Source of the DNA: Lasiosphaeris hirsuta
Lineage: Eukaryota; Ascomycota; Sordariomycetes; Sordariales; Lasiosphaeriaceae
Reading direction: 5' to 3'
Length of the DNA: 64,000 bases
Assembly (NCBI GenBank): GCA_030549175.1
Contig: JAUKUA010000001.1
Span: 1,116,001 to 1,180,000 of the forward strand
Shown: piece by piece, positions 10,901-22,766 of the stretch
Layout of the letters: each line of letters begins with the position of its first letter
How positions within the stretch are numbered: position 1 is the stretch's first letter
Made by a program: the position numbers and the translations under genes
The notes under the pieces: generated by a model
Told to the model about the DNA's origin: nothing
Database searches by the model: none
The model's input: only the letters and a program-made list of their open reading frames with translations

Positions 10901-13900
10901 CCTGATGCGCCCCTTCATGGGACCACTCGCTGGAGGGTATCTTGAGACTAGCAAACCAACTCCATTCGCAACCATCCCATCTCCAGCCTTTGCAGTCTGG
11001 GCGAGCCGAGCCTTTTCCGCGGGTAGACGCAGCGCTCAGTGTCTAGGTCATCGCCATGTCCGGCACACGGCCTGGCTAGAAGGTGAAAACTGACATCCCG
11101 CGCGGCCAGGCCGCGGCAGCGCTGCAACTCAAGAAAAGGGCGACTACACCACAAATTAACCCGACCAGGGGCCTTTCATTCCTGCAACCCTCAAGTTCAT
11201 CCAAATGAACCCTGCGTAATTCCAAGCTGATGATACTGTATAGTATGCTGTGAGTCTTGTCAGTTTGTGGTCGGTCTTTGGTCGGGTGTGGAAGGGGCAA
11301 CAGGGGTACAGGGGCAGAGGGGTAGAAGGGCAGCGAGGTTGGTTTCTAGCCTTGTCACATTGTCCCAAGGCCAAGGCCAAGATGCCATCTTCCAACCTCG
11401 TCGCAACTTGCAAGCGATTGATGCTCTGCTGTTCTGGGGGGGGGGGAGAACAGCACCCCGCTCCCGGCTCCCGGCGTCGCAAGTTGGACCTCGACTGGAC
11501 GAGCGCCCGCCCGCAATCAAGCACCTCCCAAACGCATGGCTCGCGTGGTGCAACTCTGGGAAATGAGTCCGGGAGGGGCCCAAAACCCGCGCGTGGGGTA
11601 GGAGAGTTCATTGCTCGGGTTCGCTCTCCACGAACGAATGCGGCGGCCCGACCGGTCGCTGAGATCATTGTTGCCGGTCGTATTCTCTCAAGGAGCCCAG
11701 AGAAAGCTGCAGAAATGGCGACACGGGGCAGTCCGAGTTTCAACCACCCTCGTGCTGGCAGGCTCGATGAAAAGCATGGCGGCCTCGAGCAGTTCTCTGA
11801 TCTGATGTTGGGATCGTGACGATGGATGTAACGAGTACCGACCGGGATGTCTAGCACTTGCATGCTGACCCCCACCCCCAAGAGCGACCAGGCCATCGAA
11901 CTCATCACCATCTAGGGCATATTATTGGCGGCGCCAGAAACCTGCTTCTGGTGGTCGCAAGCCACAGGCGGGAATCCAACTGCTGGTCACCCGAGGCGGA
12001 AGGACAAGAATGAACATTGTCTGCGGTCGCGCGCGAAAATTCCGCTTTCAATATTGATCGCCTGATACTTTTTGGACTTGGAGCCCAGGTGGGATGTCGG
12101 CTGAGGGAAAGGAGTGCTGAGAAAGCTGAGTGAGTCGCCTTGCAAATTTACCTATTTGCGACAACTTGTCATTGAGGTATGTCTGTGATTGGACAACCTG
12201 CTGCCCGAGACAGCCTGTTTAGTACTACTACCAGTACTCCATACTCTGGAGCTTGCGCAATGGATGGGAAGTTGTTGCCGAAGCTGATTTGACAGCCACG
12301 CGAGCGATTGCTCCTTCCACCCAACTACACTACGTTTGCTTCCAGCGGAAAGCAAGCCGGGGCGGCTTGAGTCGGCAAAAGCAGGATGAAGTGCACCGCG
12401 CAGGAGAAAAAGAAAACACAAAATGCCCTTCAAAATCTCGATCGATTCCAACGTCCAACTTCGATTATCACCAACTCTCCTGGTGACCACAATGTGATGT
12501 TGTGCAACGCTCGAGCGAATGCGCTTGACACCACGTCATGTTGGTGACATGCACTACCAGTTTCAAGCGAAGAGTCCACTTGACCAGAGTCCACTCGCGA
12601 TTCTTCGACATATCATGCTATGCAAGCAAGGACCTGCGTCCCTCTGAAGCTCCTGTGCGGAGAAGGAAAAGAGGACAGAGACGGAGACACGCAACGAAGC
12701 TCCGACAAGTTGCCTCTGTGCAAGGTCAGCCTCGTATGGTCGTATGGATACTTCGTTCGTGTGGAACCTCTGAAGGCAATTGAGGGCACCACGCATGCGG
12801 ATACACTCCTAGAATACCATCGTCACATCTTCGCCGTAGCTCGAGTCTGGGCTTTCGAGGCAACATCAACCTCACCTCCCATTTCTAGCCCCTCTTCCTA
12901 GCGCTGAGCCTCAACGGCGCCGCTGTCAATGGCTTCTTGCTGTGGAACATGTCGATTTCCTCGCAGTTTCTTGACCGCCACAACCCGGGCCCACGTTACC
13001 TCGGTGTTTAGTGTCTCTCTTGTCTTCCTTTATTTCCCGATCTTGTGGATATCGAAAGGCCTGCATCATCGGATAGCGTGCGCTAGGTTGCCAATAGGCT
13101 ACCTAGGGTCGGCCGCCCTTGGAGAGTGCTTGCTTCAGCGCCTGAGCCGAAGGAAATACGTGGTAGCTCACCCATTTTCAGCATTCACTTACCGCACCCG
13201 GGCTATACCTCTCTAGGAGAGTGTACACAGACCTAGCCAGAGAATGCTTGGTTCGATGTTGGCAAACATCAAAGATGGCAGCGAGCTGATCTCTTCATCC
13301 AGGGTACTGGAAGGACCAAGCATCTGGGTGCCGTCAACCTCAATTTACACATTTAGCCATTCCATGGGGCGGAACTCGGCCTTTACAGTGTACTTCGTGC
13401 AGCGTACAGTAAGTGGACAGGCCAGCCAGATAGGCGTGCGAGGGTCGCTTCCGAGGGTTGGCCCCGTAATCGGCCCGCCACGAGGCGCAAATGGGGTTTA
13501 ATGGTCGGCTGCTTGTTCTCTTCGATATAGGCAAAGGGCGATTCTCGCCGAAGTCGGTGGGCCCCATCACATGTCAACGATCCGCTTTCAACCTTCAGAG
13601 ACGGGTTTAGGTATACCAATTGGCAAGGAGTGTTATTTGAAGATCTGGAGTGCTACGGATAGTATTCCGCGAGCAACGGCGCCATTTTAGCGATCCGCCT
13701 CCACGAGGTTGAAATGGGGTTGTAAAACGTTCAAGGCAGTGGGGCGTAAGGAAGCCGCACGCAGCACCTAGTACTAACGTCGCCGAAGCCAAGGTCAACG
13801 TATCGCCCTTTGGCGGGAATAGCGGTGGCTCACCTTGCGCTGAAGCTTGCTACGGTTGCAACAGCCCGACAACCGACACTCCCGGCAGCTTTCGACGAGT

Positions 13901-14640
13901 GCGTTGCCCCTCACCCACCTTCATTCGTCGGCGACGGTCTAGAACCCCCGGAGGGTTGACCGGCGCCGGATAAGCGTGGCAAGCGGCCGAGTTAGACCAG
14001 CAGGCGCGCATGCGTTTGCATACCCATACCCCAGGCCAAAGCAGTGTACCGCGCGTACACGAGCGTCTCGCAATCAACTAGTCCGAGTAGTCCACCAGTT
14101 TGGGGGAAGCAAAAGGATTGCGGGATTTAATCGAGCATAGAGCTGGGTTGATTTAGTGGCGGTCTGCTCCGACAGGCTTGTCCAATAGATGCCGCGGAGC
14201 GGCGTGGGGGTCGAATTACACCCCGCATCCAGGGGATTCGTGGGAGGTGGACAAAGACGCGGGGGTTCAATTCCGGCCGCCCTGAGATGAGGGGGGTTGC
14301 CAGTCCCCAAGGAGTAGCGAGGGGCGATGATTCGAGGATGGTGGGCAGGATGATGGAAAGCGACCTGGCGAGGGCAAGACGTGGCCTCGATGCTGTCGTC
14401 CCTTCCCGCTCCGTAATGCTCGTCTCCCCACGGCCCCTTCAGTCAATGCCAAGACTGAAACTCTATTCCCCCCCCACTTAAATACATCGTCCATGAATCG
14501 AAAATAGCACGACGGTTCGAGTCAGCTGGGGCAAGTCGACGTCAATTCGAGTTGAAAGGCGGTGCGTATGCGTGCGATAGAACGCCGGTGGGGTGTCTGC
14601 CCGCTATATATAATCGCCGCAAAGACGAAATATTTAGCTG
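7945..14640. other. First part of a 10 kb gene desert on the 5' side of areA
   Basis: The stretch next to the areA start (8151-9308) has long open frames on both strands (290 codons plus, 265 minus) but neither shows a domain or family motif. GC-rich sequence with few stops explains them better. A 16-C run lies at 8821-8836. From 9309 to 14640 there are only short or featureless frames. Long 5' leaders are known for this gene class, so part of this may be areA mRNA, promoter or noncoding RNA. No tRNA, rRNA or transposon protein is visible. Confidence 0.55.
8821..8836 (+). repeat. Poly(C) run, 16 nt
   Basis: Uninterrupted run of 16 cytosines about 0.9 kb upstream of the areA start codon. It is poly(G) on the areA sense strand. 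It is likely to be length-variable. Confidence 0.9.
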
Positions 14641-14659
14641 ATGTCGCCTCACGCCTTCC

Positions 14660-15597
14660 TTATCTCTGGCGATAACCGAGATCCGGGCCGCGACCATTCA
14701 GGGCTTGCCGATCTGGCGGCTGACCAGTCGCAATTTTGGTCAGGCATGAGTAACGTGAACACGTTCCCGTCCGTATCTGGACGTATGCGGAAGCTGTGAG
14801 ATAGGAGCTACCCCAGACGACGGGCCCGGCTCTGTCCACACGTCGTCTCTGCGCGGGATTAGTGATGAGAAACAGAGCATCATGCATTATTCATCTTCAT
14901 CTACACTATACTATCTCATCACCACCCGCCGTTCTTCAGGCCGCGAGCCACGTGACGGCAGAATCGCGTGGGTCTGGAGCCGGCACGCGACTGGACGACG
15001 GGATATCTCTGCTCCCCCCATCTACTGTGTAGCACCAGAAAAAGGAAGGAATCGAAAAGGTTATCTGGCAACGCTTATCGGATATGTACCAGCCGTCCTC
15101 TCAATAGTCCCCTGTCCCGCATCCCGTACCTCCCGCCCTGCGGGAAGGGTTCTCAGAGAGAACGCATCTCCGCGCGCATTGGCCGATCTACACTTTATCT
15201 ATCTTTTTCCTATGTATCGCTTTCTTCCATACCCCTCTCCCCAGACCGATGGGACTTGGAGTAAGTGGACTCCGGGGTAACACCATCAGATAAGCAACCT
15301 GAGGATGCTAGGCACTCGCATTAGGCTGGGCCAGAGGCAACAAGGTTGTCGCCGTTATGGCTGGCTTCTCGGTGGGCGTTTTGGGGTATTGAGGCTGGAT
15401 AGCTGGGTATCCTCCCCCCATTCGTCCATCAAGTGACGAACGAGTGGAGGCCTTGGTTGTTTCTTTTACCTGGGAAGCGCCGCCGGCGGATACGGTGTCT
15501 CTTATCATGCCTCAGCTGGGCTTGGCTGGGCTAAGGCTGGACATGGATGATAGTCATTGTCGAATCTGTCGATTGCGTTATCGCACACCATTTATCA
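14660..15597. promoter_or_regulatory. Dense cluster of GATA-factor sites (HGATAR)
   Basis: Thirteen HGATAR motifs on either strand begin at 14660, 14670, 14799, 14911, 15061, 15075, 15195, 15199, 15288, 15502, 15548, 15578 and 15592. At equal base frequencies about 2.7 would be expected in 938 bp. Three are close pairs (14660/14670, 15061/15075, 15195/15199); paired GATA sites within about 30 bp are the arrangement AreA/NIT-2 is known to prefer. The cluster lies 6.7-7.7 kb upstream of areA. Whether it acts on areA, on an unseen transcript, or on nothing is unknown. Confidence 0.4.
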
Positions 15598-17430
15598 CGG
15601 TTGCTTGGGCTTTTAGTCTGTGACCCCTGCGCTTAGTCTCTTGAGCGGCTTGCTAATATAAGAGGTTAGTTGCCCGTTCCCGAATATTCAGCTGTGTTCT
15701 TTTGTTCTTGTTCTCGCTCTTGTTCTTGATTTTGGTATATGCCTTGCTTTATTTGGTTGGGGGATATCAGCCCTACCACTCACTCCCCTCTACCCCCAAT
15801 CTGCATCATGGAGATAGACGGGGGTCTACCAGGGCACGTGGGCAGCAGGTTTAGGTATCGATATGCGGCTCACCCAAGGGAACGATGAAGCAGCCAACCA
15901 CCCGACTCCACGGCGCCTTGCTTGAAGGAATTGGGGGTGGTGGGATATGAACGTATAAGCATGGTGTATGGGGAAAAGGCCTCACGCATCCTTCCCTCAC
16001 CGCCAGAGTTCATGCCATACATTAAACGCATAGTCTATCGGAGCGAGGGGGAGGCGAATACCCTAGCAGCTGCTGGAGACGTGGGTATATATGGTCGGTG
16101 GCTAGTCCGGCTTGACATGTTCAGTTGGACTCCTGGCTTTGCAAATAGGAAATTTCCTCACTGTCCATACTGTTGGACATGCTCCTTCATCTAGAAAGAA
16201 CGTTGCCTTTTCGACGATCCTCCGCCCCGTCTGCGAAATTGGGCCTTTTCTATCTTGGCAGTAACAGACACGGCAAGCCTTCCAACAGCGAGAAGTATCA
16301 AGCATGGGGTTGGATATGTGCATGCTCGTCTCTTTTCTCAGTCTTCCCTCTTCCTTTATGTTTCCCAGGCGTCATCATTCACCCTGTCAGAGCATTGAAC
16401 TCCCCCTTGAGTGATCCTCGAGGTTCAATATGCTTTGGAACAAAAATACACTTCAGGGGAATGTCACATCCTACACCTTGGGTCCTCAGTGCAGTGGACT
16501 GCCATCCTCCTCTTGTCATACCTCCTTTTCCATACCCCCCTCTCCATCTATCCATCGTCTTGATGGAGGAGGCAGACACCTTCTCACAGAGTTCATGGAG
16601 GAACACTCTATCCCCTTGCTCGATCACCAAACAGGTAATGCTGAAATTTGGGTATGTTACCCATCCTTTCATTGCGGATGGAATGGGGGATGAAGTTGTT
16701 AGATGCTGGTCTCCTCGCTCACTCGGACAACGTCATGGGCCGCTTGCAATCTGGCACACAACATGGACTGAACATGATTCCGCAAAGACGAGCTCGACAC
16801 ATGTGGCGAACACCCTCGCAAATGCTGTTGGAGGAATTGGAGGGGAAGATGACACGGTGAACTACACCTTCGCGATGTAACGGTCCAAGTGCCCTTCCCT
16901 TTCGGCTGGGCTCGGTGAAGCGCTTCGGCAAAGGCGGGCATCCCTACTAGAGAGATGGAAGGCAGGACATGCTTGAGCCAAGCGATGCTGTTTGGTGGGA
17001 GGATCAGTGTTTGCGTTAACAGCATGCCATCTGGTGGGTGCTTACTCACAAATACACAGCTCACCGAGGCACCATACGAGAGTCGAGACGAGTTATGCAG
17101 GGTGGTTGGGTTATCTGGGTGGTGAAGGAACGTTGCGGGTAAGAGGTTGGGCGGCGTCAGGTCAAGGGCGAGATAAGGGAAAACGAAGGGTACTGGAAAC
17201 ACCATGAAGACGAGTCTGGGCATGACTGGTAGTGGGGGCTGGCAGCTTCAAGCACAGCGAGCACAAACGAGGTGGGCCACTGGGATGGACTGGCGGCCGA
17301 GGGGCACGTCGTCGATGGCAGGATGGGCTGGAGGGTGAGGCGGGGCGGGAAGGAGCGTATCGTTTCGACCGAGGTTTATAAACTGTTCTAAGAGGACTGC
17401 TCTCAACACCCCCCCACTGTCGACTGGCTG
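15598..17430. other. Second part of the areA-MSC7 gene desert
   Basis: The longest frames (235 codons on plus at 16173-16880, 174 on minus at 16699-17223) overlap each other antisense and carry no motif, so I do not call them genes. A CACGTG site lies at 15835-15840. I see nothing else supportable. Confidence 0.5.
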
Positions 17431-17520
17431 GCACGGTGGCCTAGTTGGGGGGGCCTACACCACGACCTTTGGTGGGCACAAGGTCTTGCCCGGGAGACTT
17501 TGTGTTCGATTCTTGTGTAC
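17431..17520 (+). ncRNA. tRNA-like fold, degenerate tRNA or tRNA-derived element
   Basis: The segment has an A-box-like TGGCCTAGTTGG near 17437. An exact 5-bp stem with a 7-nt loop follows at 17458-17474 (CACCA, loop CGACCTT, TGGTG), spaced like an anticodon arm. A 10-bp hairpin (CACAAGGTCT with AGACTTTGTG, one G-T pair) sits where a long variable arm would be, and a B-box-like TTCGATTC follows at about 17506-17513. Against a working tRNA: position 33 of the loop would be G, not T, the T-arm stem pairs poorly, and I find no clean acceptor stem. It may be a decayed tRNA or a tRNA-derived short element. Confidence 0.3.
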
Positions 17521-17906
17521 GATTCTATCTTTCGCCATTTCGGACCCAGGTCCCCGGGGACTACGGGCTATGGAGTCAGACTCGCCATCTGCCGGCCATA
17601 AGTTCTAAAGTAAAAACCGCCTAGAAACAGGAGATGGTTTTTCCTACCCGGCACCCGATGGTGGCTTCCATCGGCCCGGTTATCTTTTTTCGTGGGTTTT
17701 CATTAATGATTTTTTATATATATCCTCCTCACTCCTCACTGATACGTGACAAGTGTGGTAGTCGATCAAGCAACGGTAAAGCAATATGCCCCATTTTTAT
17801 GGAAGCCACATTACACATTATTAATATATTCTAGATAGCGGACACACACACACACACATATATATATGCACCACTGCACCCTGACTACTATCACTGCCGA
17901 CTGACC
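17521..17906. other. 3' flank of the Msc7-type gene
   Basis: AT-richer sequence with no gene. It includes a compound microsatellite at about 17842-17867, (CA) repeats running into (TA) repeats. Confidence 0.6.
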
Positions 17907-19856
17907 CTATGTGTTTTTCAAAATCCCTAAAACCCCCCTAGCCTTCCTTGTTGCTGATGTGCCGTAACCAACCTCAACAATTCCCTTTGCAAACCTCCAA
18001 CTCCGCTCCTGCTCCGGGATGGGATACTGCATGGGCCTTGGGATTGCTGTCCGAATACCTAGCCAGCCGAACCGGTCCTCAGACACCGACTTGAGATTGC
18101 ACAGCCCTCTCAGACCCTCATCCCCAGCAAATCGACCATATCCTGACCCGCGAATGCCCCCGAACGGTAATTGTGTCGCGTATGTTGCACCAAAGTCATT
18201 GACGGCGACCATGCCAACCTTCAGACCCTTTACAATGGCTTTGAGTTGCGAGTCTGACTCAGAACCAAATACCGAGCTGCCGAGGCCGAAGTCGGGGGCG
18301 TTGGCGACGGCCAAGATATCAGCGGTCGAGTTCGAGGGGGCGCGCATGAGCATCATGATGGGGGCGAAGCACTCCTCGTTGGCAATGGTCATACCGGGAG
18401 TGACGTCTACAAGCAGCGTCGGCGCGAAATAGTGGCCGCTGGGGTAGTCGGGATGTGTGAAGCGCTTGCCGCCAACGAGAAGGTGGGCACCGGCACGCAC
18501 GGCATCGCTGATGAGACTCTCGAGGCGGGAGAACGAGACATTGGAGATCATGGCACCAAGGTCGCCCTTGGGACCGAGACGTAGGGCGCGCACGCGGGGC
18601 TCGAGGAGGGGGATTAGTTTCTCGTAGGTAGCTGGGGGCGCAATTATGCGTTCGATACCGATGCAGTTTTGACCCGAGGCCTGGAATGAGCCGCGTAAGA
18701 GAGTCTCAATGACGCGGGGGAGATCACGCCTGCTGACAGAGTCGAGGACGATTGAGGCATCCTTCCCACCAAGTTCGGCGACGACGGGGATCAGGGCCTT
18801 GGCTGCCGATGTGGCGACCTTGTGGCAGACGGGGCGCGAGCCGATGAAAGTGATGTGACTAATCTTGGGGTGCGAGGTGATATGACCTGCTGTCTGCGGC
18901 CAGCAGACGACTGTCTGAACGAGTGCTGGGCTGTGTCCATGAGCGACGAGAGCACCCCTGGCAATATTGGCAAAGTAGGTTGAGCTCCACGCTGTTTGCT
19001 CCGAGACCTTGACCAAGATGCCATTGCCAGCAAATAAGGCGCTGATGACGGGTCCGATCAGGTTGTGGAAGGGGTAATTCCAGCTAACGAGAGCAGCCAC
19101 GACACCCAGGGGCTCGTAATGGACCGTGTTATGCTTGTAGGCCATGAGCAAGTTGGTAGGGCGGCGTGAGGGCCGCAGAGCCTTCTCGCCGTGCTTAATA
19201 GTCCACTGGAGCTTCTCAGCTGTCACTAGGATCTCCCCCAGTTGTGCATCAAGCAGGGTCTTCCCACTGTCGAGGCACGCTACCCGGCATATTCCCTCCT
19301 GGTTATCGAGGACATGTCGGAGTATAGAACGGAGAACGGCTCGGCGCTGGCGGAACGTTGTCTCGGCCCACTCGATCTGAGCCTCCTGAGCTTGTTCGAT
19401 TGCGCGGTCAATAGCGTTTGGTGTCGAGGGGTTGACGAGGCCAAGGAACTGGCCAGTGGCAGGGGCATAACATTGAATTGCTGTTGAGCCTGAGACCTAG
19501 GACAAAGGGAGCGAGGTGTTAGCTGACTATATTATAGTGCTTTGAACGAATGGCAGTAGCCCCTGGCTCACCTTGATCGCTGGCTGATCTAAAATCTCGA
19601 CCTTCTCGGGCAGTTTCGGGGTGGGGATACTGTAACGGATGGGATCGGTTTTCTCGCGGATTCCAAGGTACCAGATCCCCAGGCCACACAGACTCGTCCA
19701 AGCAAATGTCCACAGAGTTACAGGGACCTCAATTGACCTATCTCGCATTCAGTACATGTCACAGAGCAGCGCGTGGAGACCAAGTAGATCGTACGAGAGA
19801 TTTGGGAGAGCAGTCAATAGCTGCTGGTACAGGCTTCGGATGGGTTCTGCTGCCAT
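17907..19856 (-). CDS. MSC7: Msc7-type aldehyde dehydrogenase, membrane-anchored
   Basis: Three exons: 19795-19856, 19572-19737 and 17907-19496, giving 605 aa. The protein belongs to the fungal aldehyde dehydrogenase branch that includes yeast Msc7, an endoplasmic-reticulum protein whose substrate is not settled. A hydrophobic anchor (VTLWTFAWTSLCGLGIWYLG) lies near residue 27. The catalytic domain follows, with the general-base Glu about residue 317 (VVAELGGKD), the nucleophile Cys about residue 354 (SGQNCIG) and an NAD-binding GS motif in FIGSRPV. The first intron (19738-19794, 57 bp) removes an in-frame TGA at 19749-19751; it has a GTACGA donor, an ACTGA branch-like site and a TAG acceptor. 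If that intron is wrong, translation would start at ATG 19748 and skip the first 21 residues. Exons 2 and 3 are firm. Confidence 0.92.
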
Positions 19857-21499
19857 TATCGCCGGATTTACCGATTTTCTGTTGCTTGTGTTGCTACTTT
19901 TGTATGTGTATAACCTCAAGACATTGTGAGGGCCAATGAAACGGCACAAAGGGAGGAGAGCAACGAACGAAGAGGGTGTAAGTCACAGGTAGGACCCGCG
20001 CAATTCGGCGCGCAGTCGCGACTTTGCGATTGCTGCATTTCAACCCCTATAGCCAGCTGCGAAAGGCAAGGGGTAGGGGCTTGGCAAAACGGCCGACAGT
20101 CGTCAACAGAGGGGAGATGCATGTGTGCACAGACCATCTACTGAGCTCGGCGGCGGCACGTTGCACTCAGCCTCGTCGCGGCGGCAGGGCGTTTTGGAAG
20201 CTCCAACATTTTTCCCGTGCAACCTCTCCTCAACATCCAACTTCGTGGCGATTTGATCGAAAACTTACAACCCGACCCTTAGAATCGCCCACCGTACCGT
20301 CCATCCATTACGAGCACTTGTCTGTGGCAGCAACACGCTACCGCAGGTAGTCACCTGCTATTTCCCGTTCCGAATCGATTCCTGGCTCGACTCACCCACA
20401 GCAGCCGCAGATTGACCACATTTCATCCGATGCCATCGTGCCGCCTCTACATCTAACAGCTTATCTGAACCACTAACACTCTCCCTAATACCCCGGTCAT
20501 CTGGTTTAGCTCCAGCTAAAGCAGTTCCCGGAAGAAGTGCCGAGAAGGAGTAGCTGGACGAGGCCAGGAGTGTCGCGCGTTTGCACGAGTCAAGCAGAGC
20601 ATTTGGGAATATCGAATTGAGAGGACAAGAGAAACACTTCATCAACACTTCACTACTACCTGTACTTGTCGACGAGCAAGTTCCTGCTGGATAAAGAGAG
20701 TGAGAGCGAAGGCGGAATTCAAAGCCGGCCACCTGTCCAGAAGACCGCCAGCACAGAGCTGCGTCTTGGGAATACTTTCTCTTCTACCGGGCCGTCCATC
20801 ATATCTTCTGAATTAGCAGTCCTTCCGTGTGGCTTGAGGATCGGAATGTACGTATAACTAACTCTCTGCTTCTCTTTCGTGTTTTGGTGTTTTCTCTCCG
20901 CTGTGTTCTCTCCAGTATTTTCTCTATGGTGTTGGTTTTATGTTCCTGTCTTTGCCTTTGTCTTTGCACATCACTGTCATGGCCTGGTGTACTGTCTGCT
21001 GAGGCATGAGTGCTGCCTCACTGAAATATCACCGAGAGTCTTGAACGCCGGCCATGTTGACACAGCCCTGAGCTTGTGACCGAGCACAGCTGCCCTGTGA
21101 TGTTAACAAGCCGCGAGGGGTTGTGGAGCAAGCTGTGTGGCTTTGTTGAGCAACCCCTCGGGCCGCCTTGAACGGATCTCAGGGCCTGTTCCGCAAAACC
21201 TCCCTCCGAACGGTGCCGGAGACTCTTCATCCGGCTGACGCCGGCTGTCAATATTGCGGAGCCTGTTTCCAAGTTATCAGCTACTGATTTTGGGATTTTT
21301 GAAAAGCAGACAAAACGTGTATCTCTGATTGATAGTCAGCCAGTTTTTAATTCACACCCCAAGCTTTTTCAAAAAGGCATCCCCGAAACTCCAAAAGGCG
21401 TCCCCGAGGCTACAAAGCAAAAAGGCACCCTGGCTCTCCCACTTGCCACAGGACCCATTCCCAAAGATTCACTCTTCGAATACCCAATCAACCACCAAA
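19857..21499. promoter_or_regulatory. Divergent intergenic region between MSC7 and the RRM gene
   Basis: These 1.6 kb hold the promoters of two genes read outward. A CCAAT box (19933-19937) lies about 80 bp upstream of the MSC7 start. No open frame looks like protein. An almost palindromic stretch (CCGCGAGGGGTTGTGGAGC with GAGCAACCCCTCGG) lies at about 21111-21162. Confidence 0.5.
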
Positions 21500-22766
21500 A
21501 TGGCGGACGAGGAGTTTGAAATTGACGTTTACGGTGACGATGCCGGCAACGACCATGGCGCTGATGAGCGTGGTGAGCGCGAGCCCTCGGCGTACGACCG
21601 CGAGGACTCGCAGAACGCCAACACGGATGAATATCATGAGCCTGGAGGCGATGCGATGGATGATAGCCGCGACCATCGCTCCGCTACTCCTCCGCAGCGC
21701 CCTCAGCAGGGCGTCAAGCGGAAGGAGGGCTCGGACGAGCGCCCGGTTGATCCCGGCGCAACTACGGCCCTCATGATCTCAGACCTCAACTGGTGGAATA
21801 CAGACGATGACATCCGTGGCTGGGTCAACTCGGCGAATTGCGAAGCAGAGTTGAAGGATATCACCTTCAGCGAACACAAAGTGAACGGAAAGAGCAAGGG
21901 GTAAGTGTTTAGACCGATTCATGACTCTCTTGGATCTTGCTGTGTTGGAGTCTTTGTTATCTAACTAAAGATCAACAGACAAGCCTATCTTGAGTTCACC
22001 TCGCAGCAAGCGGCTACTGCTACTAAACACCGAATTGACACTATGGCGGGTGGTGATGGCAACCTAACCCATGGCCAGAAGAAGCACACAGTCATCTACT
22101 CCAGCCCAACCAATAACCCTTTCCGCACCCTGCCCAAGGATGCCCCGAACCGTGCCGCCAAGGAAGGTCAGAACAGAACTCCTTCAGGCCCTGGTTATAA
22201 CAACGACCGCAGCTCTAACTTTGCCGGCAACAATAATGCAAGCAACAACTACAACAACAATAATGGCGGCTTCCGCGGCGGTCGCGGTGGCTTTCAAGGT
22301 CCTCGTGGCGGTGGTATGAACCCGGGTGGCTTCAACCGCAACTTCTCGGGTAACAACATGAACGCGTTCAACAACAACATGGGCGGCTTCAACAACCCCA
22401 TGGGTGGTGGTGGCTTCAACGGTGGCGGCGGCTACCGCGGCGGCATGATGGGCGGCAACATGCGTGGCGGACCTCACATGCGCGGTGGCCGCGGCGGTGG
22501 CATGAACAACATGATGGGCGGCGGCATGATGGGCGGTGGACTTCCGATGGGAGGTATGGCTGGCCCCATGGCTGGCATGGGAATGATGGGCGGTGGTATG
22601 CCTGGTGAGTGACATGTTGCACCTTGAGCTATGTATTCATGAACTAACTTTTACAGCAGGCTTCCAAGGCATGCAGCCCCAGTTCAATCCTGCCTTCTTT
22701 GGAGGTGGAAACCAAGCAAATGAATGGCAGAATCCTCATGGTGCCAAGAGAGCCCGGGGAGAGTAG
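21500..22766 (+). CDS. RRM protein with Gly/Asn/Met-rich tail, CPSF6-like
   Basis: Three exons: 21500-21900, 21979-22604 and 22660-22766, giving 377 aa. An acidic N-terminus is followed by one RNA-recognition motif at about residues 89-155. Its RNP2 is LMISDL (91-96) and its RNP1 is KSKGQAYLEF (131-140). The RRM most resembles cleavage factor Im 68/CPSF6 (ISDLNWWNTDDDI, then NGKSKG), which would place it in pre-mRNA 3'-end processing. The rest is low-complexity: Asn-rich, then FRGGRGG and GGMMGG repeats typical of RGG-box RNA binders. The C-terminus, NEWQNPHGAKRARGE, carries a short basic signal. The last acceptor is a tandem CAGCAG, so an isoform with one extra Ala is possible. The CPSF6 assignment is an inference from the RRM alone. 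Confidence 0.9.

Noticed and set aside
11156..11911. 251-codon minus-strand frame in the areA desert
   Set aside because: No recognisable family sequence; an antisense frame of similar length overlaps it and it has no sign of splicing or conserved blocks.
14150..14290. tRNA suggested by GGTTCAATTCC near 14265-14275
   Set aside because: The T stem does not pair and the A-box-like word is over 100 nt away with no intron-like fold.
16173..16880. 235-codon plus-strand frame and the antisense frame 16699-17223
   Set aside because: Neither contains a domain-like segment; composition looks like untranslated sequence.
19749..19751. In-frame TGA making MSC7 a pseudogene
   Set aside because: A 57-bp intron with acceptable donor, branch-like site and acceptor removes it and keeps the frame.
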